From NCBI GenBank assembly GCA_017590115.1, contig JAGGNK010006448.1:9162099-9226098 (forward strand): a stretch of 64,000 nucleotides of DNA. Direction: 5' to 3'. The notes under the pieces were generated by a model, which saw only the letters and a list, made by a program, of their open reading frames with translations, did no database searches and had not been told where the DNA came from. Below, in pieces: positions 1 to 13,626 of the stretch (positions are counted from its first letter, which is position 1; each line of letters begins with the position of its first letter). This DNA comes from Montifringilla adamsi (lineage: Eukaryota; Chordata; Aves; Passeriformes; Passeridae). The translations under genes were made by a program, and so were the position numbers.

Positions 1-1626
1 GGCCACTGAAAGCTTTTTAATTGCATATTTAATTAGAAATGTGCTAGCGAGCTGGTGTTCAGCTTTTCTGAAGCTCATGGCTCCTGACAAAATGTCTGCT
101 TTTAAGCCATTTTGTCTCTTGAAATGTTTTCTAAAAAGTGGGTTAAACAGAAGAAGCTTTAATTTTGCCTATTTTCACTTCAAAGGGATTTTACTGTTTT
201 ATCAATCCTACTGTAAAACCAAGGTGAAATGACACCTTCAAAAGTAAGCATTTTCAGGTAAAATAAATCTCCTAAAAGAGCAAACTTTAAAGATTCTAAA
301 AATTTGTTTCTCTGCCTATCCCACCAGCAGGATGGAATATGAAAGAAGGAAAGAAGAGGAGTTTTATGTCTGGTTACTACAGGTGCAGAGTTTGCAGAAG
401 CAAACCAACAGCCACTTCATCCAGTAGCCAGTGTCTGGAATTGAAGCGAAATAAATTCATACATTTTATCTTTATATCCTGGGTAGAACAATGTTGACAG
501 TGCTGCCTGCAGTTGTCAGGACGCACAACATTTGTTCTATAGCTGGACAAAACATGACAAGCCCAGTATGTCTTATGCCCCGTGCTTGGTCATGGTGCCT
601 TTTCCAAAAAAGTTTTCTGACAGAATTTGGCTTGGAATTTAGGTTGCCTCAGAAGTCCTACCTTCCCCTGAGGTAATTTGGTGGATAAAGGAGGGCAGCC
701 CCAACAAAAGCTGACAGCACTTCAACCCTTAGCATTACAGGTATGAATACACATTAGTTATGGCTGGATAAAAATGCTTCTGAAACGCAGGCTATAGCCA
801 GTAAAGTAAGCTGCTGACTTTTTAATGAAACACAGTGTTTGAATAAGCATAGTCTCTTGGACGCAGAATGAAAACCTTTTTTTTCTCTTGTTTTACATGA
901 CAAGTCCTGTTTTTTAAATAATTTGCATTAAATAGAAAAGTTAGAAATGCATAGAAATTCCTTGATTAAGTGTGATCTTGTACAATGAAAGGTAAATATA
1001 TGCTGAAAAACAACTCAGTGATTAAATAACATGTTATACTAGACCGTGCATCTAAAGTAATAGAATGTGGAAAGGCCTTTTGATACACACAAAAGACAAA
1101 TGTACCAAACTTGACATAATATATAAATGCTAATATATAAATGAAAGTGCTAATGCATTGCTGTCCTTATATCACTTTCACTCAATAGCATAGCCAGAGA
1201 GTTGAGACTCCCTGGACTACCCTACTCACATAACTTAATCTATGTCTTTCTTGGCTAGTAAAATACAGCAAGTAGCACCCAACTTGTATTAAGACCAGAT
1301 CTAGACTTTTTCTATTTTTTAAGTGAATCAGATCCATACATAATGATAGTCCATGTATTTGATGACAGAATTGGCAAATATATTTGAAGGGTAGGAAAAA
1401 AGTTTGTTAGAAGTAACTTGATTTGAGGAAATACACTTGAATATCACCCAAGACTAACACTTATGAGGCACCGTCATTTAATTTCTGTCATCCATGATTA
1501 ATTATCAAGTTTTCCCAAAATGTGATCCATTTAGAATTATTTCAATTTTACATTTAAATGCTCAAAGACTGATCTTTGACAGTAATAATATTTCAAATTT
1601 TCTCTTGCTCTGCAACATCACAATTT

Positions 1627-1680
1627 TTTTCATTTAATATTTTATTCATTAATTTATTTATTCATTCATTTATTTATAAA
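1627..1680. repeat. (TTTA/TTCA)n-type imperfect simple repeat
   Basis: The stretch is made of alternating TTTA, TTCA and TTAT units with few interruptions. It is low-complexity AT-rich DNA and carries no other signal. Confidence 0.6.
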
Positions 1681-2747
1681 TGGGGAATTTCTTTAGTATG
1701 TGTTTGCACACTCATTCCAGTGGCATAGGCTAAGCAAATGCTTTAGACTTGGCTATGGAAAAAAGAGTAATTCAGGTTAGCAAATATGTTCCTGCAATAA
1801 CCAGAAGTGACATCACTATTACTATTAGGTGCAAAAACAATACTTATAATTAAATCATTACCTATTCAAATAAAAGTTACAGATTTGACACAGTTTTATG
1901 AAATTAAAGTAGGGTGAGTTCATCCACACCTTTTGTTATGAAACCAGAGTTGAATACATTGATTCATTTGCCCTCTGTTCTTCAGATTAATACAGACAGA
2001 ATTTGGTCTTGTCATAGCTGCACAAACCTGTAAAACAGAGGTGTGAGGTGAGATGAATGCCATTATCATCAGTACTCCAACAATGTCCAGCTCTGTGTTT
2101 CCACATCAAAACCAAATAGAGCTGATTCTTCAGTGACTCTGTGTTTGGCATAGACAGTCCTGACAGGAAGTTGCCTGGTTTAGCCTAAATCCTGTTAAAT
2201 ACTGATGCGGTCTGGCAAGAAAAATTCTTTGAAGTCATGGCTGATGGCCAGGACTGCACCTTCTGTTGAAAGCACCTGCCAAAGAAGTTCTGAGGTTAGT
2301 CCTAAACTCTGACTAGATTATTGTTGATATTGGATGCACAGACAGCCACTTCTGAGAAAAACCTGAATGCCAAGCGGCCAAGAGTGACTCAGATTTTGCC
2401 ATGTCTTTCCTTCCTCTCTCACGTTCCCAGGCAACGTTAAGCTTCCCTAACGCAGTCTTGGACGACCCTTCTAATTACATTTTCACAGGTAGGGATCATT
2501 TTATACTAGATATCACACAAAGACAAATTGAAAGAAGGCTCAGGTGATTATGTTTGCCTTAGAGTTTTCTGAGAGAAAGAGAATAAATTTCTCTTAGTGG
2601 CTCTTCAATCCAGGGACATCCAGTGCATCTACTGAAAACCCATTTGCAAAAAATCCCAAAAGACTGAGAAGGCAAGCACAATAAAGTTGAAGCTATCATC
2701 TGTCAGTATCATTTTCCTTAAAAGCTGTGGTGAATTAGTTACCCTGC

Positions 2748-2771
2748 AAAAAAAAAAAAAAAAAAAAAAAA
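2748..2771 (+). repeat. poly-A run (24 A)
   Basis: An uninterrupted run of 24 A. No LINE or processed-pseudogene body that I can recognise lies directly upstream, so there is no support for it being a retrotransposition tail. CR1 elements do not end in poly-A in any case. Length variation between individuals is likely. Confidence 0.85.
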
Positions 2772-5700
2772 TCCACTGGGTATTTTGTGTACCACAGCAG
2801 CAGATTTAAGAATCAAACTCAATGTTTTTATCTCAAATATTTTTAATCTAGATTGACATTTTAGAGATGAACAATGGAGAATGAGATACAGTTGAAAGCA
2901 CTATGAATAAATGATAATGTTTTACTCATTTCATATTAGTTCCACATTCTTAAGCCTTTTAGTAACCAAATTAGTTAACATGTCTCTGCAGATATGCTTA
3001 ATCCATAAAACTTAAAATAAGAAATGTCTTAAATGGAGCAGGGTTGAAAAGCAGTCTGGCTGTTTTCCATGTTGGTTTGAACTACTGACATATTTTACCT
3101 AGTGTTGTAACATTTTGTTTCACCAGTAACAAATAAAAAAACAGTGTCCTTACTGAAAAGAATTCTTCTTTCAAATACACCCTTGTTTATTTCCAACACG
3201 AAAACTCATAAGTGGTGGGAAAAAAACAGCTTAAAGGACTTGTAATTTAAGGCTTCTCAGATGAAGTAATTCTCTTTAGTTTAGAAAGAAATACTATTCC
3301 TACACTGGATAAAATCCTCAGGCAAAGTCTGTGGAATACCTTCCATGGTTTGTTCATCAGGTTTAAGAGTATCCTGTTTACATATGTTGGCATAACCCCT
3401 TCAACTAATCAAACAGGCTGAACACCATTGTTTTCTTCTTTAGGTTTTTCCAAACTGTTCTAGATAAAGGTAGGTTTCCTTCTTTTATTTATATTTCTTT
3501 CTTTTTTTCCTTTCTCTCTGTGAAGAGAGAAGTTGTCTTGTGATTTCTAATTTTTTTGGTTGTTTTTTGCTGTGGGCCATAAGAGCAGAGTTTCTGGAAC
3601 ACACTTCTACTTTTAAGAAGTTTCAGGGAAGATGTAGTTTTCTCTGAATGCTTGCTTATTATAAGCTCAAGGAATGATTTACTAGTAACAGCAAATAAAA
3701 GACTCTAAGGGCATAGCAGGTTTATAGCTGGATGGAGTCTACAGAGGATTAGAGGACATCAGAAAAAGTGCAAAGAGAACTAAAATTTCATATGGAAGCC
3801 AGAAAAAATCTGAATGGCTTCAGAATAGGAGATGAAGCAGAGTGAAATGTCACTACACTGCATTGGCAAACAAAGATTTTGATTCTCAATGACAATTTCT
3901 GTATTTTTCCTTTATTTATTTTATTTTCTGACAGCACCAAGCTTTTGTCTCACAAAGAGATAGTCTGCTTCATTGAATCTGAGAGAACTCAGCAAGATTA
4001 GGAAGGCTTTCCTTTTCCAAGAACAGATGATTGTCTACATGTAGCAAGGCACCTGCTCCTTTCTAATAGTTTCTCTAAGTTCCCATTTTGCACAGATTGA
4101 CAGCTTGTGCTATCCAAGGTGGCAGTATTCCCATCATCAAGAGATCAGCAGGAGTCCTGCAAGGTAGAAACTATCAATCAGTTGATCATGAGTCAGTAAG
4201 TGCCAGGGATATCTCTCTGCACAGAGCCCAGCATTGCTTTCTAGCAAAACAGCTCAGGAGGCAACAGAAGCTCAGGGGCACACTTCCACTTTCCCATTAC
4301 ATAATTCACTGGAATTGCTAGAGGAATTATAGCAAGCTGAACACATATGTCAATGTCTGTGCATACCTTTGCGTGCATGTCTGTGTGTGCAGGGATCTCT
4401 GTACATATATCTGTGGTTCAAGATATGATGGGCAGGTTGTTTGGGGTTTTTTTCCCAGTTAACTTCCTTGAGATCAAAACAGTTGTGTAAAGTCCAAGTG
4501 GCCTTTTGCCCTAACCATATGTCCTGTGTCTTAAAATCACCTCTGAATTCAGCATATTCCTCAGCTAGGAGGAAATCTGAGGAGCCAGTGATTTGCTTTT
4601 CTTCATCTTCAGCAGTTTGTCAGTATTGGATTCCTACAGTGTTGGATTGAGACAATGAGGTGCAAATAATTAAGTTTTCATTAATTTTGCATCTTGCCTA
4701 TTTAATTAAAAGAGAAACTACCTAATGCATAACAATAGACAATTTCCAAAAGGTAAATACTTTATTAAAATTGGTTGCAACATTTACGGTTGGAATAAGG
4801 TATTTCTGTTTTGCAGTGCCATATTAATTTCTTCCATCTCTCCCTTTGGAGATCTTGTATTATAATGATATCTCTAAATTTCGAATTTAGTAATGTTTTT
4901 GAGCTACAGAGTCCCATTTTGGTGATCCAGTCTCATGGATCATTACTTAACAGTTTACACTCAGCAGTTATGCTCTTTGCCTAGTGGATATTTTGTATAA
5001 ATAGATTGCTTTAAAATATATACATATATGTATTAGATAGGAAATAGGACTCCTTAATAGATTTTTTTTAAATTTCCTAATGTGTTATTTAAAACTAAGA
5101 AGATTAATTTTATGATTATTTATTGCTCTTTCATTTGCTAGTTCACTCTTCTAGTTTCTCTTATCATGCCATTCCAAAGCACTGAATCAAAATAATATAT
5201 GCATATCAGTTTCCCCAAACTGTAAATGCTAATTATTTCTTAGAGTGCAAAGTGTTTCTGGAGGGTTTCTTGATGAGGAACCAGATGCTTATTATGAAAA
5301 ATAAATACTGTATATTCTTGTAGGAAATTCCAAAACAATATCTTAAGCCTTGGGATATCTGTTTCCAAACAGCCAAGAGCCACCACAGACAATCTGTGCA
5401 CCTTTATTGGCCTCCAATTGTGACCCTAAAACATATTTGCTGTGTAAGTGTTTGAACCTTGAAATGTAGCTGAAAGGGAAACACCTTTCCCCTTTCCTCC
5501 TGTGACTAAAATTTCAAGAGTAACTGATGCCTGAGCATCTTATCAGGACTAAGGACATTAAAAAGAACACATCAAATTAATAATCTGCATTCTAGTACCA
5601 CTATACAGGGTACTGACTCACACTATGAAACATTCCACTTCAGGACTTCTTTGATCCTGCCTGAGACTCCATACAGAGAGTAAGAAAAAAATATAATTGT

Positions 5701-6114
5701 ACTTGAAAAGGAATAAAAGTGATTGCTTATGCAAAACAGGCCTTTAAAACTTCCTACTGTGACAAGCCTAGAAGCTGTGATATATTTAGGAGCAAATTAA
5801 TAGTGACATGGTCTTCAAACTCATCTGAATGCACAGTGGGAACAACATCAATCACTTTTCTTACTTTTTTTCACTCTCAGTTGATTCCAAAACATGCAAC
5901 TAATACATTTCTATCATAATTAGTCCTGGCCTTCCCTTAAATTATGTCCTTTTCTACTTGATGTTCTCTGACTTCTACAAATGGATATTAAGATGCATCA
6001 GAGCATCAGAGAACAGTATTTTGATTGCAAAAGAGAGCACAGGTATATTCATGCAGTCTACAAATGAACTAGTCTATGGGAAAGAATATTTGTGATGTTA
6101 CCTTAGATAAAACC

Positions 6115-6442
6115 TAGAATTACAGAATGATAGAAAAGGTTGAAAGGGACCTTAAAGATCATCTAGACTAAATTGCCTGTTGTAGGAAAGGACATGAGAT
6201 TGGACTGCTCAAAGACCCATCTAACCTGGTCTTTAACACTTCTGGGGATGTGACATCAAGAGCTTCTCTGAGCAATCTGTTGCACTGCTTCATCACTCTC
6301 ACAGTAAAGAATTTCTTCCTAATATGCAGCCAAAATCTACTTTCATTCATTATAATCCACTGCCCCCTGTCCTGTTATTGGAGGAGTTGGGAAAATGTCT
6401 TTCTCCATCTTTCTTATAAGCCCCGCTTAGATACTGAAATGC
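6115..6442 (-). mobile_element. CR1 LINE, 5'-truncated 3' fragment
   Basis: On the + strand this begins with the reverse complement of the CR1 3' end (TAGAATTACAGAATGATAG), followed by the family's GGTTGAAAGGGACCTTAAAGA-type 3' UTR. Read on the minus strand it encodes the C-terminal part of CR1 ORF2, including the recognisable IRKKFFTVRVMKQCNRLLRE (family pattern IRKNFFTxRVVxHWNRLPRE, with HWN changed to QCN). Only the last few hundred bases of a roughly 4.5 kb element remain, as is usual for CR1 because reverse transcription starts at the 3' end and stops early. It is inactive. The distal boundary near 6,442 is approximate. Confidence 0.92.
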
Positions 6443-9400
6443 TTTTGAGAAATTCAGGTAGATGACATTTGTGCTTCTTCTCCTGTCTGATTTGTTAGAC
6501 TAGGGAAAATGAAAGGGAACATAATTTTAATTCTAATATTATTTCTATGTTTGGAGGTAGATCTATAAATTCTATCAATTAGAATTGGATGATATCTTGC
6601 AACCCAGCAAAGAACTTATGCCTAATTAATAGAGATGGTGAATTAACTGTGCAGGTAGTTTGTGTGTTTGGGGATTGTTATTTATTCAATTAGCATATCA
6701 GCGAACAGGTCAGAGAAGAAGCACCAAATCTTGGAACTCCAAGCTTGCCCATCAAGATCCTTTGGATACTCTCTACACTGTCATAGTTTCCCTTAGTTGA
6801 ACAAACAGCTCTTTTACATTCTTGGCATCATTGTGGTCTGCTTCTAACTAAAGGACTGAAGTCTCTTCTCATTTTCTGAGTCAATGAGAAGAATATTCAG
6901 GGAATGAAAATGTGTAGATTTCAGTGCTATTAAGACTGTTAGAAAAAAGACTTCAACGCTACCAACTGCTATATTTCTGAATGGTATTTCTGTGCGGAAC
7001 TTCAGAGACCTAAAAGGAGGACCTCTACTCAGTGGATCCCAAACAAAGCAGAAGATATTTGTCTAGATATCCACTTAGCTCCCTCAAATTTTTCAGCAGA
7101 AGCCTTCTGAAATATAGAAAAAGGCTGCAGAGGTCATTGGGAGGGTGGGAGGTGTTTACTCATCTAAAATCACACAAAATTTAAATGTAGGTGTTGAAAA
7201 ACTATTCTAGTCTTATCATCAATGCAAAGATGCTTTATAATTACTGAAAGTTACTTGCAAAATTAAGAGAAATCAGGTACTTGCTTAGATGTTTAGACTA
7301 CTCATCAGGTCTACTGATAAATCTTAGTTCTCACTGGAACAACATTACAGACTTTTAGGATGTATTCTTTATTAAATCTCTGAATAAAATTCACTTGTTT
7401 TGAAATCTTTAAGAATTTTGCATTAAAATATTTATTTATTCTCTATATCCTTAATCTGTATTTGAAATCTTTTTCTGTAGTCTTTTTTTTAAGATATATA
7501 AAATGAAAGGATTTCTATTTACTGTAACATCCACAGCGTATAAATCTTGTGATGTAGATCCTATGAGTAAAATGTTATTGTTTGTATTAACTCATTATAT
7601 TTTGATTTAAAACTTCTCACATACACTGATAATTATTTCACTATGTCAAGTGCAATATCAAAGCATTTTCTGAGCTGAAACGTGAATGTTATGCAAAACC
7701 CATATTAGCCTTTATTAAAATTCAGCTATGTTAACAGCAGTATTAGGACACTCTCTAATAGTTTCATTTCTAATCAGGCCTTAGTGTATTCAGGAAGACT
7801 AGTCTGCAATGCATGCATTCAGGACACTGCACTATGGATTCAATCATCTTTTTTATGCCCAGAACTGAAGAGACAAAATGCAATATAACGGGAAAATACT
7901 TCTCTAATCTAGAATGGGTTGTCATGTAAAAACCGAAAGGTAAATAAAATGCAGACTTAAATTTAATAAATTCCATAAATATTTTTGATGTGAAAAAGGA
8001 TTTTTTTCAACGAATGCAATGCTATTGGAGAGTATTCGATATTTAAGGATGCTAGCTGTTGGCTGCACGAGTCTGAGAAACTTCACTCCCTCCCCCAAAG
8101 TCCATCATGAACTGAAAGGTGCTTGGAACCTTGAAGAAGCAAGCCAAAAGCAATTACTTAATATAAAATTTGTCAAACTGCCTACCAGGGATGATGGGGA
8201 GCAAGATTTATTTTTATGCTGTGAAAAGTGTTCTTTGTGCTTTGCAGACAGAATCAAGAAAAACTGTTTACCCTGAGGATTTTCCAGGCTCCTTACAAAA
8301 AGCTTTCAGTGTTGCACCTTCTGTATAAGCCCTGAGGAGCAAAGATCTTTAAACATTAGAGAAGAAGAGAAAATATATAGACTATGTTTTCAAAAAGGTC
8401 AAGAACAGGAGTTGATATTGTAAAAGCTAGAAACCCCTCCTGCTCCAGGATGGTAAAGGAAATTGAACACAGTGGGCAAGAAACATAGAGTTTGATATAA
8501 ATCACAGAAAGATAAAAATAAATGTATCTCATTGATTTCTCTGATCTTTTCAAAAAGGCTACAGTTACCTATCTAATCAGTTGTTTTTTCTGTTAGTCTT
8601 GCTGTGAAACTGGAAGCAGTTCCACTTCTATCAGTACACAACTTCAAGTTGTCCTGATTGATCACTATTTTTCTCAGTGCTTTGGAAATAAAAAGAAATA
8701 ATTCTGTCATCTTTCTTTACAAAAGAGCCCTTGGTATCTTTATGATGTTTCCAAAAGGAAAAGGAAAGACTTAAAAAGATAAGAATTTACAGGCTTTCAC
8801 ACAAATTGTATTAACTTACATTGCTAAAAGCTAAAAAGGCAACTTCAACATTCCTGAACATTTATGAAAACATACTCACACTTTGTCTATATTAAGAAAG
8901 GTTAATGCCTGTGAAACTAGTTGAGTATTTTACTTTGCTCTAGAAACCTCTATTAAAAAAATGTAATGCCTCTTCTGAATTTTGAAGTCTTAAATGTTCT
9001 TTACTTTTTCACAGTTACACCATCATATGTTTTTTACCTTACATATTTTACTGTATTTTTAAAATACCATTCTATCTATCAGTTTCTTCAGTATTTGGCC
9101 TGAGTAAAAGATGTCCAACATTTTATAAGGTATGTCTCTTCACAGTTTGCTATTGGCAACTTAGTGAAGGAAAAGTAAAGATAATTCACATTACTTCAAT
9201 CTGGATATAACTTTCATCAAAATAGTCTGAAGAATTACAAAGAGGAGGACTCATTTTCCTCCTTCTGAATCTGAAATTAGTAAATTTAAATACTTATGTT
9301 GTTTTCTGCTAAATAAAACCTCAACATCTAAGTTCTACATCTTTGTAAATATCTCATGCAATCCATGTGCATGTTGTGATTCAGTGTGGGAATTGAAAAC

Positions 9401-11348
9401 AGTGTGAAACATGAAACTAAAATTCAAGAGGAAATATTTTACATCTAGATTCCTATTGTTTTTGCACTAAACAGTATTCTGGCAAAGAGAGGGAGTAGTG
9501 TCTAATTTCTATCATCTTAAGGCACATTATGTCAGGTCACAAAGCTTATGGCATTGTCCTGTATCTTTTTTTTTTTTTTTTTTTTTGTTTCTTTTAACCT
9601 TTCAAATCTGAAGAACTGACATTCATTAAGTATATGTTTTAGATCAGAAGGAAAGTAATGGAAAATTGTGGATTCCAACAGCCTTGAGTATTTGATCCTG
9701 CTACTCTGCAATGCTCAGATGTTAATAATGATGGCAAGGAGTTACCAATCAGTTAAGTAGAAGGAAAGAAATCCTCACACCGCAAGACCTTTCCTACAAG
9801 ATAAATTTTACATCATTATTTTTGAAATACGACCTTCTCAGCAGCATCTGTAATTTTATTTTAAATTAAAACAAATATACTGTCAAAATCAGTCACCCAG
9901 TTACTGAGCATAGCAATTCCATTCCATGGACAAAAAGAGAGCTTGAAAAATAATGTTGGAAACTTTATACCACAAAGAAATTCAGATATCCTTGAATCCT
10001 AAATAATAATAAATATTATCTATGCACTACCAATGAATACTAAATGCAGATTCATCTTGCTGTCAGACGTAAATATAAGATGTAAAATGAAATAAAATAG
10101 AATTTACTCGTATTAGGAACATTTTTTATTCTTCTGCCTAATTCTATAAATTAGTAAAATAAATAGCAAAATAAAAACATCCATACTGCTCATAGGCCAG
10201 CTGTTATTTGCTGCTATGTTTCTTTTGGCAGATGATTTAACTTATACAGTGTTATATTTCTGGTGTTAAGCTATATCCTGAATAATAAGTTAATTGAGAC
10301 CTTATAAGAAGAAAAGGACAAACACAATAAGAAGAAAAGTGGAATATTCTAGAGGTTGTGACTGAACTTCCTACCTTAAATGATAGTGGATCTTTGGAGT
10401 AGAATAAAAACAGTACAGGCTAATGAAAAAAACCACCTCTTCTTTGTGACTCTGAAGTGATGGGTTACTCCAGAGTGAGAGGGTAAACATTTCTTAGAGG
10501 TGCACAAACCACTTTCCATCTTCTTTACTTTTATTACATCTTATAAGATTTGGTTCTTTTCTCTAGAAAGAGAACACCTCCGTAAGTATTCTCAAACATT
10601 TAGTCAATTCAGACAGACATTAGAAGTAATTATATTTTCAGTCTGTGAGGATTGAGGTCTCACGTTCAGCTTGCAAAAAAATGTCATCTGAGTACATGAC
10701 ACACCTAATGGCATTCATCCAGCTTCCGAGGTATTTATCCCAGACACGAAGTCACACGAGCTGCACACTGAAATTATATTTTGACCAAATGCATATACCT
10801 CTTTTCCCTGTGGCCCCCAGAGGCATAGTCTTAGACTAAAAATGATACGCCTGAAAGGAGGACCCAAAACCTTCCTCACTGGCTGAGCCTAAGCTGCTAG
10901 GCACTATAGATCAGTGTATCTGCTTTCCTGCCCTCATTTTAATTCTATTATTCTTATATTTTTATGATTACTCACCAAAAAAAAAAGGCAGAAGACTATT
11001 TTGTAGTGAACAAGGCTAGTCTTTTAACTGCCAAGGGGATTTTATGGAGGATGGTAAAAAGTGAAGTGGGGATAGAATCAAGCTGTTACTGTTCCCAGGA
11101 GAATATTTTTACCAAGAATCACAAAACAGTATATCATCTGTCTTTGTTTTGTGTTGACATCCAGTACAGCTGTTGGGCACTGAACTCAGTGCTACCTGCT
11201 GTGCAAACATCTATGAATGTTAGTTCCAGAAAGATTATTTTCAAGCTAATTTCCTGATTTCTTTCACTTACTGTGCTTTCTGTTGCAGAAATGGTTTATT
11301 CTTTTAAGTGAAACTAGAAAACACACTCCAGAAGAATGCCTCATTTGG
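6443..11348. other. AT-rich DNA with no recognised gene
   Basis: No exon, RNA gene or transposon is recognised. An 85-codon open frame at 8,019-8,276 (+) and a 97-codon frame at 10,964-11,257 (+) have no domain, no splice-site support and no compositional shift, so I treat them as chance. A more complex patch at about 10,640-10,840 is not repetitive and could be unique conserved sequence, but nothing in it is diagnostic. Confidence 0.6.
9566..9586. repeat. poly-T run (21 T)
   Basis: An uninterrupted run of 21 T. On the minus strand it would be a poly-A, but no retrotransposed body adjoins it. It is likely length-polymorphic. Confidence 0.85.
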
Positions 11349-11885
11349 TACTGTACTCAACACTGGTGGGGTCACTCCCTGAGTTCCGTGTCCAGTTCCA
11401 GATCCCTCACTTCAGTGAAGACATTGAGGTGCTGGAGCAGTTCCAGAGAAGGGCTGGTGAATGGTCTACAAGAGTAAGTCTTATGAGGAGCAGCTGAGGG
11501 AGCTGAGGGTGTTTAGTCTGGAGAAGAGGAGGCTCAGGGGAGCTATTATCACCCTCTACAATTGCCCAAAAGGATGCCATAGCAATGTAGGGGGCAGCCT
11601 CTTTTCCCAGGAAATTACTAATGGAACAAGAGGCCATAGCCTCAAGCTGCAAATGGGGAGTTTCACGCTGGACATCAGGAAGAATTTCTTTACTGAATCA
11701 GTGGTTAAGCATTGGAATGAGCTGCTGAGGAAAGTGATGGAGTAGTACTCTTAGGAAGTGTTCAAGAAACAATTCAATGTGGCCCTTGGGGCTAAAGTTT
11801 ATTTGACATGTTGGTGTTTGGTCAAAGATCAAACACAATGACCTTGGAGGTCTTTTCCAGCTTTAATTATTCTGTGGTTCTTTAG
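11349..11885 (+). mobile_element. CR1 LINE, 5'-truncated, sense orientation
   Basis: This is a CR1 3' fragment of about 540 bp. It starts inside the ORF2 reverse-transcriptase tail (family pattern: CTGTACTCAACACTGG then GAGGTGCTGGAGCAGTTCCAGAG, read across short gaps) and continues through the region encoding YEEQLRELRVFSLEKRRLRG at about 11,476-11,535. It then encodes DIRKNFFTESVVKHWNEL near 11,670-11,725. It ends in the 3' UTR at TTATTCTGTGGTTCTTTAGG, a decayed form of the ATTCTATGATTCTATG end. Stop codons and small indels break the frame, so it is dead. It is one of only three plus-strand CR1 copies in the window. Confidence 0.93.
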
Positions 11886-12317
11886 GTCAATTTTTTATAA
11901 GGGGAACAGTCAGCAGCAAATTGCAGCATCCAAAGTCACTGTAAAAGTAGCTTGGGCTGTCAAAGGATAAATTCATACTGCATAATATTCTGAAGCATGC
12001 TGAACCAGGCTGTGGTGTGTCTCCGGCTTTGGGTGCCACAGTCAGACCTAGGCAGAGATTCTTGGAAGCTGAATTATCTGCTCCACCTATGCTTGAGTGT
12101 CACCCAAGAGCAGGACCTCACCTGGGATTATGCAGTCATAGATTGCACTCCCTGAGTGCCTTTAACACCAGCTGAGAATAAAGACTGTGGTGAAATGGGG
12201 CAAGAGCCACCACTCCTTTATAGCACTGCTGGCTGAAAAATGAAAAAGGAGGATATGAGTAAAATGTTCATTGTCACAGTGCAGGGAAGCCACCTGAAGA
12301 GCTTCTGTACTATTTTA

Positions 12318-12480
12318 ATATACACACATAAAAAAATGCACACATATATAAATAGCCATGTATATATATATATATACACATATATATATGAATTTATATA
12401 TATATATGTGTGTGTGCATATGTATATATATATGTGTATATATGCATACATATGATATATATTTTTATATTTAAAATATT
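12318..12480. repeat. TA/CATATA-rich microsatellite region
   Basis: Long runs of TA alternate with CACATA and GTGTGTGCATA units, and the tract ends in an A/T-only tail. Because TA and CA/TG units read alike on both strands, it creates matching tyrosine/isoleucine-rich open frames on both strands (about 12,218-12,455), which are artefacts. Such tracts can extrude cruciforms and are often length-polymorphic. Confidence 0.9.
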
Positions 12481-13610
12481 TTGAAAGATAACAATGAATA
12501 AAAAATGAATAATAAAATTAATAATAAAAAATGAAAAGTTGGCTGCTTAAATAGAGTTATTCAAGGGAATAAGGACACAGCATATTATGAAGGATGTTAT
12601 AATATAGGGCAATAAGATAGAATATGAAGTTGACTGTAGATAATCACAAAATGTAGCACACACACAGAGAAATTATTCCACTTTCATATGTAATAATTTG
12701 GGCTTGGTAATGACCATTAGTACTCAGAATCAAGACAGAGATTCATAAAAATACCAGCTCAGTGCTTGGCAAAAGTAAAAAATAAACCCAGCTGAAGTGT
12801 AAGAATTATTAGGAAGGAATAAAGGACTATATATTCATTACACAAATATACATATATACATTACAGCACTGTGAATTTCTTCTCCCCTCATCTTTGAAAA
12901 GGATGCAGGAGAACCCCAAATGTTTCAAAAGGATACAAAAGCTAACCTAACCAAAAGGTATATTATAAAAATGTGCAGAATGAGAGGTCTTAAGAGCATC
13001 AACAAGAACAAACTTTTTTCTGACTTTTCCCATGTAAATTCTAGGATGATGGAATGAAGCGTGTGTGAGTGCTACATAACATAATAAACTGGCTAGATAA
13101 AAATGCTTTATTGTCTTTTGAATTTCTTACTGAACAGACATTTTAATCCTTCTTACAACTTTGCTTCATTAACTTAGAAAACAGTTAATTTACCCATGAA
13201 AATAGAAGTTGAGATTTTTAAAATAAATTAATTCCTTAAGTAAAAGAAATTAAAAAAAAAAAAAAGAAAGTATGTATTGCAGGCTTTTTTAGCGACCATC
13301 AAAGTTTAGTATTGCGATAATTTTGGCTCCTGAGTATCAGAGACAACATGTTATTTAAGCCCACAAAACGGAAGGCTCTGAAAGGGCCTGCATTAACATC
13401 ATGTCCTTAAATGAAAAAGGATATCAGTGCATATAGTCCTGAAATGGTGTAGAAAGTTTGGTAGTAATCACTAGGTATATTTATACTAGTGAATTTTGGG
13501 TTGTATTTAATATTAATAATTTTTGGTATATACAATGCTGTAGTATGCTGTGCCCTTAATGGCGTCCACAGTAGTCTTCACTTTCATGTAAAAAGGATAA
13601 AATAACTCTT

Positions 13611-13626
13611 AAAAAAAAAAAAAAAA
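13611..13626 (+). repeat. poly-A run (16 A)
   Basis: A simple homopolymer, with no adjoining retrocopy recognised. A similar 14-A run lies at 13,252-13,265. Confidence 0.8.

Larger units (their letters stand above)
1..6114. other. AT-rich DNA with no recognised gene
   Basis: I see no coding exon, RNA gene or clear transposon here. Open frames are short (77 codons or fewer) and show no domain. Two simple repeats inside it are listed separately. A more mixed-composition patch at about 2,000-2,480 is not explained by any repeat I recognise and could be unique conserved DNA or an old decayed element. Only a cross-species alignment could tell. Confidence 0.6.

Noticed and set aside
2748..2771. 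Poly-A run as the tail of a processed pseudogene
   Set aside because: No mRNA-like body or polyadenylation signal that matches a known gene is found upstream, and no target-site duplication is evident.
3444..3469. 26-base micro-exon between TTTTCTTCTTTAG and GTAGGT
   Set aside because: The splice-like signals are plausible, but a segment this short is expected by chance and has no coding or conservation evidence.
8019..8276. 85-codon plus-strand frame with four cysteines near its end
   Set aside because: The cysteine spacing (CCEKCSLCF) suggested a zinc-binding fragment, but no partner ligands or family pattern follow and no splice sites bound it.
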